Source: Bidens hawaiensis (taxonomy: Eukaryota > Streptophyta > Magnoliopsida > Asterales > Asteraceae). Taken from it: a DNA stretch of 64,000 bases. Shown here in pieces: positions 48,453 to 58,959 of the stretch. The notes below the pieces were generated by a model. It saw nothing but the letters and a program-made list of their open reading frames with translations. It was not told where the DNA came from and ran no database searches. Every line of letters starts with the position of its first letter. The stretch's first letter is position 1. The position numbers and the translations under genes were made by a program. Location of the stretch: positions 1-64,000 of the forward strand of contig JAIQDT010002840.1 of assembly GCA_021521415.1 (NCBI GenBank), read 5' to 3'.

Positions 48453-50714
48453 TGTAACATCCTACTTTCGGTTATATTAATAAAATAAAGTTCGTTTATT
48501 TTATAGCGGGTCGTTATCGGTTTAGTTGAATAGAATACGAGATGGACTTGTGTTAGGTAAATGGATATGGGTTATGGACTTGGGTTATGAAGGAATGAAG
48601 GAAAGACCATGGGCTTAAGCCCATGATCAAAAATATATATACCCTTAATCCTCCATTTAATTCATTTACACATATCCCTTACACCATCCAAAACACACAC
48701 TTAAGATTCTCTCTCTAGTTCTCTCTCTCTAAACCGATACCAAGAAGGAAACCGAGAACCGACCCGAGGTAATGATAGTATTTTATTGTTTGAGCTTAAA
48801 TCCGTTAGATATAATCATGAAACGACGAGCCGACACTGTTAAACCGTTTAAGTCACGAGATCCGGGTGGATTCGGGTATAAACCGAACCTATGATGAGCT
48901 TAGGAGTCACCCTAGCTCAGATCTGGATTGAACGGGACGAAAAACGGTGAAAAACGAGCTAAAACCCGTTTTTCCGGTGAAATCGCGTTTTTCCGGCGGC
49001 TTTCCGGCAATGACGGCGCCGGAAAGTGGTACGAGGTTAAGGGGGAATGTCAGGGAATGTTCTGACATTCCTGACCTAACCCTAGTTCGCTACAGGAATA
49101 TAGCGAATTAAAGGTGATTCGCTAGCTAGTTCGTCCATGGGAACATAGTGAACGGATTACAGTTCGTGTTCAATTCGTTAAGGGAAAGGGGTGACGAATC
49201 ACCCTTGATTCGTTATGACCAGTTCGTTAAAGTAGATAACAAATTAGAAGGTCCAATTCGCTACATGGACTGATTCGTTAAGAGTCCAGTTCGTTAAAGG
49301 TTCCAATTCGTTACAAGAACCAGTTCGTCATGGTAAGTCAGTTCGTTAAGGATAAGTAACGAATTAGAAGTTTAGAATGACAGAATGGTCCCTGGACTTA
49401 GAAAAGAATGATTTAATTACAAATAAACCCTTGAACTTTTAAGTAGCATATTATTCAATGATTCAAAATGCTAATGGAAAATGTGATAAGACGGTTAATG
49501 AAAATAAAATATTTCCAAGCTGACCGGGCAGCTTAACCCTAGCCAGGGGCTCTGCCCCTTGGACCCCGCTAGGGGCTGCCGCCCCTAGAACCCCGCTGTC
49601 AGGGGCGCTGCCCCCGGACCCCCGTTCGTTGAGGGTAATAATTAAACTAGAAAGACGATATGTGTAGTGATAGTTATTGATACGTATAATTATTATACAG
49701 TTAGTCGCGCACAGCTAAAGAAGGGGATAACCGTAAACGGTGAACGCAACCTCCTTGAGGTGAGTTTCTAGCCCCACTTCCTTGTTATGTTGTCGGGGCT
49801 GTGTGCATACTCGATGTGATAGTTAATACACTTATCTTATGTGGTAAGTGTATGCCTTGTATGATTTATGTATGATGATTGTTTGACGGTGCGTGAACGA
49901 TCTTCGGATATTGCATGTACCGTCAGGTGGTAGTTAAGATATGATTGATAAGTATGATGAAAGATAGGATGTATGTATGAATATATGATGTATGCATAAT
50001 GTATGTATGTTATGAGGATGGTACGTGAACAGTCTTCGGAGATTGCACGTATTGTCAAGGAAAGTATGTATGAACATGTACGGTACAGTTACACGGAACA
50101 AAGGGACCAGACCCTAATAATATCTGTGATGTTAGGGACCAGACCCTAATAATATCTGTGATGTTAGGGACCAGACCCTTATAATATCTGTGATGTTAGG
50201 GACCAGACCCTTATAATATCTGTGATGTTAGGGACCAGACCCTTATAATATCTGTGAGGTTATAGGGCGAAAGGCTCTTTAAAACGTATGATTATGTATG
50301 TAAAGGAAGTATGAAGGTAAGAATGAAAGTATTGCACTTACGTGTGTATGTAAGAAAGTTAAGAGGTTAAGTATGAAATGTAAGAAGGTATTGTATGATT
50401 ATGTGATTAACTAGAACTCACTCAGCGTAGCTGACTTTTAGTATGCACGCAGGTGAGTAGGATGAGGCAGCTCGCGTGAGGAGACACGTGACACTGAATA
50501 AGGGGCTGGCATCGGGAGACGCAAGACGTTTAAGTTTAATGTTTTGTTTATTTTGAAAGACAAGATGTTGTTTTAAGACAAGAGGTGTTTTGTTATGAAA
50601 TGTTTTATGAAAGCTTTTATATTCCGCGAATGTTTTAATTAACTCTGATATTTAGAACTGCGTTTATGAGTAAATCCAACACGAAAGTAGGGCTACCGGT
50701 AACGGGGCCTTACA
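48453..50714 (+). mobile_element. Solo LTR (2262 bp) of a Ty3/gypsy-type retrotransposon
   Basis: Starts TGTAACATCCTACTTTCG and ends GGTAACGGGGCCTTACA; the near-end words CTACTTTCG and CGAAAGTAG are mirror images. A perfect 5-bp TSD, ATTTA, lies at 48448-48452 and 50715-50719. Inside are a likely TATA region (ATATATATACCC at about 48632), GC-rich stem-loops at 49535-49625, GGTGAGTTTCTAGCCCC at about 49759, five 32-bp tandem repeats, and CTCACTCAGCGTAGCTGA near 50417. No internal domain of its parent element is present, so it arose by LTR-LTR recombination. Confidence 0.88.
50103..50262 (+). repeat. Five tandem copies of a 32-bp unit within the solo LTR
   Basis: Copies start at 50103, 50135, 50167, 50199 and 50231. 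Each has the core GGGACCAGACCCT(A/T)ATAAT followed by ATCTGTGATGTTA. Copies 1-2 have CTAATAAT and copies 3-5 have CTTATAAT, so expansion went through at least two founder variants. Confidence 0.92.
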
Positions 50715-50719
50715 ATTTA

Positions 50720-50948
50720 AAACTTGACCAAATAAGCCCATAAAATCTTCAAATTTCACTCTTTTTTTCACCAAATCTCATAACCTACAAGTAAACAATC
50801 AACTTTATAAAATTAAACTTAAACAAGCCATAAAACTTAATAATTAAACTAATAAACATGATAAAACTATATGGAAAGTAAGTGTGTTTTACAACACATC
50901 AGACATCCTCATATCAAGATTTCCTCTATCCTTATTAAGCAGTGCTCT
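50720..50948. repeat. Right part of the unclassified repeat inserted in copia gag
   Basis: About 200 bp of A/T-rich sequence between the solo LTR and the resumed gag. Its boundary with gag is not exact, lying somewhere at 50880-50950. Together with 46791-48447 it represents the earlier insertion into which the solo LTR's parent element jumped. Confidence 0.4.
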
Positions 50949-51455
50949 CTAAATAGAGTAACAAAACCCATTGTGTTGAAGCATTTGAAAACTTTCAGCT
51001 TTAATAGATTGTTGAAAGAGATTCAACATCTTTTTCTCCCTAATGTACAAAGCTTTATCAGCCTCATCAACTTGTGACAGATGGTAATTTGTTCCATTTT
51101 CATTTTTAAGGATAACATATTCCTCTTCCACAGCCAACCAAGTATCATAGCTTCCAGCTTGCACGTGAGTTTCAAATTTATCTGCCCATTTAAGATAATC
51201 TTCCATTCTTAGAAGTTTAGGTGGCTTGTTAGCATTTCCTATTTCATTGTCAAGATTCAAACTTTGAAGAAGAGTTAATGGTTGTGATACGAATGTATTC
51301 AAATTATCCATCTTGTTAAAAAACACTTCAAATAACCCGTATATGTTTAATCTCCACGGATGAGTCAAGTCAAACGTATAACTCCAGTCAACGGATAAGT
51401 TTAGAAAATGGATATACTTATACGCTGGATATGACTTGTACGATGATGAACACAC
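50949..51455 (-). pseudogene. Ty1/copia (SIRE-type) gag, N-terminal part
   Basis: The likely start is the internal Met at about 51309 (MDNLNTFVSQPLTLLQ). It is followed by KPPKLLRMEDYLKWADKFETHVQAGSYDTWLAVEEEYV and EADKALYIREKKMLNLFQQSIKAESFQML, the typical N-terminus of SIRE-type Gag. It then ends at the insertion. The frame upstream of that Met is leader sequence. The remainder of gag lies beyond the ~4-kb insertion at 46.79-50.95 kb. Confidence 0.88.
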
Positions 51456-51736
51456 TTATACGGACGGATATGTACTTATCGGCTACTATTGAACTTATAC
51501 GAACATATAAGTCTTATCCGCTACAGTAACTGTGAAACATGATTTTGCAATTTTGATGATGCAAATGATCTTGTTTTGAGCTGAAATTTGGTAAGATTGA
51601 TCACAAACTGTAGGCGTCCATAATATGTAAAAATCAGATGTTGACGGTGAAAACTTGTTGAATTGTGAAATCAAGTTGACGTGAAAGACAATGATGATCA
51701 AATCTTCAAATCTTGTGAACTTTTAAGTGGTATTAG

Positions 51737-51748
51737 AGCCTGATACCA
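51737..51748 (-). other. Primer-binding site of the copia element
   Basis: On the minus strand TGGTATCAGGCT follows the LTR end by two bases. Copia elements usually start TGGTATCAGAGCC here, complementary to the initiator-Met tRNA. The match is near perfect for the first nine bases. Confidence 0.7.
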
Positions 51749-51750
51749 CT

Positions 51751-52131
51751 TGAAAGTACGTGAATGTATACGGATCAAAACACGGAGTTTACAATCTTCT
51801 ATATAACATAATGTGCAGAAAACATTATGAGATAAAGAACACAAGATGATTTCACTTGCTAATATACTTTATACTCACTTCAAATCAACGATACAAAAAT
51901 ATGGCAGATCAAGCTCAGTACAAGAATGAGCAACTCCACTAGCAATGGATAGATATATCTAGTATTTATAGACATACCATATTCAACGGATAAGACTTAT
52001 CTGGTAGATATGACATATCCACCGTATAAGTACTTATACATTAGATATAAAACATATATGCCCAATATACACTTTAAGCCTATTTCAAATATAAAATACA
52101 AGATCTTAGCATTAGACATTATGTACTAACA
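51751..52131 (-). mobile_element. Candidate 5' LTR of the SIRE-type copia element
   Basis: Read on the minus strand it opens TGTTAGTACATAATG and ends CGTACTTTCA directly before the PBS. TG...CA ends give 381 bp. The outer boundary is inferred, because no second LTR is recognised in the window (the 3' LTR downstream of the third ORF was not found). It contains GGATAAG and CGTATAAG words also present in the leader and in the spacer at 38.7-39.9 kb. Confidence 0.55.
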
Positions 52132-54083
52132 AATATAATCATATGATTAGACAATCATTTACACACACTTAAAAGAGTCTGATTTGACAAATCTAATTAT
52201 GTCAAACCTCACAAGGTTGATTCCATTGTTAGGGATAACATTTTTGTGACTGTCATAAACCAAGACCCAAAAAGGCCAACATTGCAAAATGAGTAGCATA
52301 CACATGAACAAATTTGAATGTTTAAAACATGTACCAACATTGAAGCGATAAAATCTATTATATATTCATTTTTCATGCTCTAGGAGAAGATAAATTTAAC
52401 ACCTAACCAAATATAAAGTTAGGTGGATCAACATGAATAATTGGTATTACAATTGGATATTCTTAGACTTGATATCAGTGACTATTATTTTGTTAAAAGA
52501 TAGGCTACATATAGTAGTCAAATGTGCCGTTATTATAACCCTTGGATACTACACCATTGTGGACATTGGAAAAGTCTATCATCAAACATCTTAGTTCTTC
52601 TATATACGTGAAATAAAGTAACAAAGAAATATAATTTATTTAGGTCATCTCATGAATCTGCTTATTTGCTTCTATCTTCCCATGTAGTTTTTCCATTTTG
52701 GTATCCGGACAGAGACCTGGTACGTATGGTTGAATTTGCCTAGAATTGATGAGATGAACCCATGATTTGATAGGTACTTCTTAAAAAAAGACAATTGCTT
52801 GCACAAAAAAAAAAAATAAAGATAAATCTTGACACACACGTGTTTACATTTTTTTAAACATATGCAAGCCCCTACTATTTCTCCTACACTAGCCATCTAG
52901 TCTCACACTTCTTCCCATTGCAATATAAATATACATATAATTGTGTTTAGGAGAGATAAGGTGCCATATGACCATCTCCTACAATGGTCCCATGACATTG
53001 GCTATGTTATGAATACACCGACCATTCCATTTGCAAACGACTGTGGGCACATTTTATCATTTAGTTTTTGTATGCAGACTTCTTTTCCAACTGTGGAAAT
53101 CATTTATCAAGAGTTATTAGTTCTGTTGTTGATTGTTATGATCTTGGGGTATGGTTAAGACAATCACTTACAAGTAAACATGTTCCAATGGGCAAAGCCA
53201 CGACACCTACATGTTAGCCAAATGTAGTTAAATCTAACTGAGTTGGAACACAAGTTGGTGTTAAGTCTAAGAGAAAAACTTCTGAGATTGTATCGATTAG
53301 TAAAATAAATTTTAAATGATAACTAACCTATCATTTTGGCTATACTCCATGCCCACCAATGATACCTTTATTTTTTGTTGTTTAAAAAATATAAAATTAA
53401 TACACAACCAAATATAACGTTGGATGGATCAACATGAATAATAAGAGAAAATGGACCAGCATAGAAATTTGCAACACCTGGATGAGATGGAGGTGTATAG
53501 AGTTTAATTAATATCGCTAAAATAATTTAGTTTGTTTTTTTTTTATAAAATAATAATGTTCAAAAACATTATTTAGACTTTGAAAAATTAAAAGTAACCC
53601 GAAAAGTCAACCATGGACTACTCAGGATGGATCCCGTACCAAGAGTTATTTTCATAGAAAAGTAGGAAACCACCAAAATATGTATTTTAGTCAACAGACC
53701 TAAACGTCCGTTTATATTCATGTAACTTGTCACATAATTACGTATCAGGCCGTATTAATTACCACGTACAATCTTATAGTTGTTCAAGTTAACGTATCAG
53801 TTTACGTAAGGGTGTTGCTAACCACACCTTACACTGGACCAAACCCCGCGTATAGCTCTTACCGTGGAATTTTATTTGACGCGACTGATTTGATCGACGG
53901 CGTTGATGTTGTCCGATGATTTGATTGGAGCAGACTATCGTTGACCACTTATACGCCACGTTGAGCGTTTAACGTGGCGTATATGCATATATCAATTATT
54001 CAGCCAGAAAATCTTGTAGTATATATTAGCATGCAAACATGCATATATGAATATACAAAGTGTCCAAAACCCCAACTCAAAAA
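52132..54083. other. Intergenic sequence upstream of the MULE gene
   Basis: No gene is supported. A duplicated segment lies at about 52395-52450 and 53395-53450 (AACCAAATATAA then GGTGGATCAACATGAATAAT or a one-base variant), about 1 kb apart in direct orientation. A palindromic block ATACGCCACGTTGAG...TTAACGTGGCGTAT lies at about 53951-53984, about 100 bases before the transposase ATG. Confidence 0.5.
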
Positions 54084-57000
54084 ATGTCATGGCTGTTCGA
54101 TGGTTATTTTCCGAGCCCGCTGAGGACAAACGAGGAGTTAAGTATTCCGGATTTGAATCAGGCACCACCGGGGTTTGTAGATTATGACGGGGAGGCGGCG
54201 TTACCAAATTTGAACCAGGTATTGTCACATGTTTATTTGGTTTACCCTTCGTCAATCATTTTTGAAATTAGATTTGTTAACAATAAATTTTGTTAGGAAT
54301 ATTTTGTGCACGACCATCCACATTGGAATGTGGCGCCAAGCAGCAGTTCGTATTGGTCACAGCCTCAACATGATTATGGTCAGCCGTAATACCATTTATC
54401 AAAAGATCCGCATTACGTTGCCCAACCTTCGTACCAGTTTAATACCATTGCCCAGCCTTCGTATCAGTTTAATACCGAGGAGCCGTATTCATGTAGTCAA
54501 CGTTCGTACCCATTACCAGTAGGGGACTCGTATCGGTCACAACCAGAACCGGACCATATTCTTGAAACCCCACAAGAGACTGGTGACAAAGATTACGGCA
54601 GACATAATTCTGGTAACAAAGATGATGACGGCGATGGTGATAATTACATTCGCGAGGCGACGGTGTCATATGAAACGGATAATGTATGAGAGCATACGTT
54701 TTGTTTAATTAAAATATTTTGTAATTAGTAGTTTGAACGTGTTTTAAATCTTACGTTATAACTGTTTTAGTTATTTTCTTCCCGTGAGGAGCTTGAGGAG
54801 TGGGCTAAAAAAAGAGGCCGGGAGCATGGGTGTGTTGTTGTTGTTGTCCAGCGGTCTAGGCCAAACGCCGTGGATCTTGGATGCAATCGCAGCGGCGTAC
54901 CAAAACTCACCGCCACAATCAGGCGTACCGGCAGTATAAAGAAGGGCTGTCCGTTTAAGTTAAAAGGAAGGCACGACCGTGTTGGTGATATTTGGAAGCT
55001 TTAGGTTGTAAACGAGACGCACAACCATGAGTCGTTCGTCTTTAAGGAGGGTCACGGGTATCTAAGGAGAATGTATGACGAGGAGGTTGATATGGTTGCG
55101 AGGTTACACACGGATGGCTTGAAGACGCAAAATTTTTTTTCACTCTTACACAAACGGTTTCACGGAACTTGCGTTATTGACAAGGACGTTCAAAATCTTA
55201 TAGAGAAGTTGAAAAAGGAAAATAGAGTTGGTGATACCCCAATGCAGGTTCATGTTTTTGAATTTAACTTGTTGCAACGGATGTTTAAAAATATTTATTA
55301 ATGTCATATAAAATCGGTTGCAGGTATTTGAAAACTTCCTGAATGATACGATTTCATTTATTCCACACGGGAGAACTCTTCCATAAACCGCGTGGAAGAT
55401 GTATTCTTTTGTCATGACACGTCGTTTAGAATGTGGCGTGCGTTTCCCCATTTGTTGTTGATTGACACGACGTACAACACAAACATGTACAAGTGGCCGT
55501 TTGTGCAGTATATTGGTGTGACGTCGACGTCGAAGTCGTTCTGTATCGCGCACACGGTTCTACTTAGGGAATGCCAGACTGATTTCACATGGGCCCTCGA
55601 GCACCTCAAAGTTATGCTCGAGGATTCTATTGAGCCGCGCGTCGTAGTTACGGACAAAGACTCCGCCCTGATGAATGCTTGTAAACAAGTATTCCCGAAT
55701 GCTACAAGAAACCTATGCAGGTGGCACATACGGGAGAATATAAAGAAAAAGTGGAAGGGTATCTATGATAGCGAGGCAAGAGAAGATTTCGCTCTATTGT
55801 GGACGGTCTTGTGTGAGTCTCCCACGTTTGATGATTACGAATATAACTGCGTAAAGTTGCAAGAAATGTTATGCAATATTGGGAAAAAAAAAGTAAGTCC
55901 TTCGGATTATAAATATACAGTTAGTGTTAATCTAGTAGTACATTTCTTATGTTTGTTTTTGTTTCCTTTGTCAGAGGTATGGGACTATATCCATCAAAGC
56001 TGGCTGGACCGAGACAAGGAAAAGTTTGTATCTTGCTGGATGGCCGATTGGTTAAACTTCAGCGAGACTACAACAAACCGAGTCGAGAGTCAGCACGCGA
56101 ACCTGAAAAGGCACCTTAACGGGGCCAACAACACCCTCCACGCGCTTGCGGCTTATGCCCTTGAGGTTATAGAAGCCTAGAAGGTTGCAATTGGTGCAAC
56201 ATTTGAACAATCCCGAATTAAGTTGAAAAAAGACCATAACATTCAGGTTTTTTACATGCTACATTATAAAGTGTCGATTAAGGCTCTTACGCTACTTGAA
56301 AAGGAGTATGGAAAGCTTGAAAAGATGACCGAGTCCGGACATACGTGCCGACACCAGTTGCGAACGTCTATGGGGTTGCCGTGTGCGTGTGAGCTGGAGA
56401 AACACCTTAATAAAGGCGTTCCTATTCCACTAAAATCGATAGTTCCGTTCTGGAGGAAGCTTGACTTCGATCCAGTGGTCTCACAGGAAGAAGAACAAGA
56501 CTTCGAGGCAGAAATGGAAGAGCTTAAACAGACGATTTTGATACATAAAGATTTAAAACAGAAAAGAAGTCTTTTATCGAAGATTTGGTCTGTTCTTCCC
56601 GGCAACTCAAATAAAAAAGAGCCAGAGAAACGGGAGGACCCTCGCGGGCGTCCAAACATAAACCAGCAATCAAACGGAAGGATCCCAAGGCACAGATCGT
56701 ACATCCCTTCCTCGTACACCTCTTCGTCCTCACATAACATTGAGCAAACCCCTTCATTCTTGGAGCGTTCGCGGTCGCAGTTGCAGTCCCATTCAAAGCT
56801 TAAGATGCCCCCTCCTAAACCATCAAAACGGTCGTCTAAGAAAAAGGAGACAGGAGTTGCCATAGGTTTTCCTTTAGTGGTTGATCCGAAAGACGTCACA
56901 ACGGTAAAAAGGTATAAGGGCCTTGTTCCCAGCTGGAGTTACCCGTACATCGCAAGGATCATAGACGTAAAGCCTGACGGTAACTGCAGTTTTCGGGCAA

Positions 57001-57405
57001 TTGCTGAGGGCTTAGGAATGGGTCAAAAGAGTTGGAGGGTGGTTAGGGTTGCCATGAAGAATGAGATGGATATGAACACAGATTGTGGAGGGCAAGATTA
57101 AATACAGAGAAGCCAGAGTTTTTTGAGAGGGCCCGTAACCATTTAGAATTTTACGAAACAGTTCAAGATGCGCCTAGCAATCGTTGGTTTCAGTTACCCG
57201 CCACGGATACGTGGTTGATCAAGCATTTAATTGCGTTCTAATACTTCTCGAGCCGCATAGCAGCCAGTCTTTTTTCCCGATGAGAGAGGGTCCAGATCGA
57301 TTTCGTGACCATCCGGTCCTGGCCATTGCTAATGTTACAGATACTCATTGGATATATATAAAACTTGAAGGGGATTTCCCGGTGCCGTTGCCGGTATATA
57401 CTTGA
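54084..57405 (+). pseudogene. MULE transposase fused to an OTU-like protease domain, multi-exon, decayed
   Basis: Exons with GT-AG borders can be drawn: 54084-54218, 54297-54683, 54771-55247, 55324-55892, 55977 to about 57405. The N-terminus carries SWLFDGYFPSP and Pro/Tyr/Gln-rich repeats. Exon 3 has a FAR1-like Cys/His region (EELEEWAKKRGREHGC ... GCPFKLKGR ... NETHNHES). The transposase core has LLIDTTYNTN, VVVTDKDSALMNA, LCRWHIREN and NRVESQHANLK, so the DDE residues and C2H motif remain. A SWIM-like CRHQLRTSMGLPCAC follows. Then come a Pro/Ser/Arg-rich linker and an OTU-like domain: IIDVKPDGNCSFRAIAEGL (catalytic Asp/Cys box) and, in shifted frame, THWIYIKLEGDFPVPLP (catalytic His). Breaks: TAA 54387, TAG 55002, TAA 55384 plus a shift before 55392, TAG 56178, and shifts after about 57090. 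Most stops are single-base changes, so decay looks recent. Confidence 0.85.
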
Positions 57406-58959
57406 GCGAGATTTGCAAATGAATAGGCTTACGGATGGAGGGCCTTGTATGAAAATCGTATAAACGAGTATGTTAGAATCATGTCAAGTTGGCGAGTCGA
57501 ATGTGCTACTGTTGATTTAACCAATTGACTGTATTTTTAAATCAATGTCTCACAGACCTATATGTTATGCACGTTGCGTATAAATTAAAAATCAATGTCA
57601 TTATTTTTTACTAATGTAACACCAATTGATAATGAAATAAACAAACTGTTGGTTAGAAGTATCACTGAGAGGGACTATATACATAAATACAAACGAAGCC
57701 AACTACTGTGATTGATATGAACCCCGTCCCGCCCTGATGACCATTGAATCTGAAGAACAATGGAAGACGATCACATAGTTGACCAAAATAGCATCTACAC
57801 AGCCACCGTTAGCTCTTTTCCCACCTGACTTATATTGTTCGACGGGTTGTATCTTCTTCTAAATAACATCCACATAGAGTTTGTTTTGATGAAATATGGT
57901 GTATGAGTTTGGGAGAGAGGAGGGGGGTTGAGCTGATGATTTAAACTCAGTGGTTGTGGCTGGCACAAATATCTCTAACCGGCACGTTAAGAACTAAACG
58001 GGGCGGATATCATTCATTATTTTCCACGTGTCAGGAATCTTGCAGTACCCAAAGCATGTCCAATACAGTCATAACTATCTTTAATCTCCACGTTAGGACC
58101 TAACCGTGGCGGTTATCTTCCATTATTTTCCCACATGAATCATTAAGTACCCAAAGCCTGTCGGTGTACCAATAGAGTCACGGTAAGTGTTGTACATGGC
58201 GTTTATGTCCCTTATATTTCAACATGTCAGGAATCTTGCAAATTTCAATATGTAAATACGTGATGTTGAGTTTTCTATGTGTTGTTGTAAGAGAATCGTA
58301 TAAACGAGTACGTTAGAATCATGTCGTGTTTTCTAGTTGTATAAACTTAAAAATCTATATGTAATAATAATTATTTATTAATGTAACACGTATCATGAAG
58401 CTATTACATTCAGATATTTTCACCGTGTAAATAATGATATAAAAAAAACGGTTGGGTATACAAGCATCGTTGAGAGGGATTATATACGCAAATATAAAAA
58501 CGAACCCAACTAAACAAACTGAAATGAACCCTGTGCTGCCCTGATTACCATTGAATCTGAAAAAACATGGAAGATGTTCACAGAGTTCTCCAAAATAGCA
58601 TCTACACAGCCACCGTTAGCTCTTTTCCCACATGACATATATTGTTCGACGGGTTGTATCTTTGATGGGTATGGTAGATGTTTTTGGTGAAATTTGGTGA
58701 ATGAATGCGTTTGGGGAGAGAGGTGACATACCATGTTGAGGGGTTTGGGGAGATTGAGTTGGTGATTTAAATTGTGTTACAAAAATCTATAACCGCCACC
58801 TTAAGTCCTTAACGCCGCGGTTATGGTCCATTTATGTCCGACATGTCAGGAATCTTGCAGTTGTTAAAGGTATGTGAAATGCCACGTTAAGTGTTATACG
58901 TGGCGTATAGAATGTTCCCAAAATTTCAACACCACGACTTTTGTAACATATAAACCAAC
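57406..58959. repeat. Spacer made of two diverged copies of a ~380-bp block plus palindromic elements
   Basis: Blocks at about 57640-58020 and 58445-58830 align along their length. Both have GAGAGGGA(C/T)TATATAC, ACCATTGAATCTGAA, the motif CCAAAATAGCATCTACACAG, TTGTTCGACGGGTTGTATCT and an end like AACGGGGCGG or AACGCCGCGG. On the minus strand the second block has a 74-codon frame (58734-58510). A start at its internal Met gives MSCGKRANGGCVDAILENS..., and the first block retains KRANGGCVDAIL. Between and after the blocks are repeats of CCACGTTA(A/G)G...(T/G)GGCGGTTAT and GTCAGGAATCTTGCA (about 58031, 58231, 58845). Confidence 0.6.
58510..58734 (-). CDS. Possible short conserved peptide with GGCVDAI motif
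   Basis: A minus-strand frame of 74 codons, or 42 from the internal Met at about 58638 (MSCGKRANGGCVDAILENSV...). The part around KRANGGCVDAI is preserved in the diverged block copy at about 57783-57840 while flanking codons differ. Similar GGCVDSI or GCVDAIL readings occur at 62971 and 60833. Upstream on the same strand are a palindromic CCGCGGCGTTAAGG block and a CACCAAATTTCACC-rich leader. The protein family is not recognised. The conservation may be at the nucleotide level instead (see the findings). Confidence 0.3.
   Translation of the reverse strand: MVCHLSPQTHSFTKFHQKHLPYPSKIQPVEQYMSCGKRANGGCVDAILENSVNIFHVFSDSMVIRAAQGSFQFV

Noticed and set aside
55146..57043. Long minus-strand frames (135, 105 and 211 codons)
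   Set aside because: They are complements of the MULE-OTU coding exons; the plus-strand frames carry all the recognised motifs.
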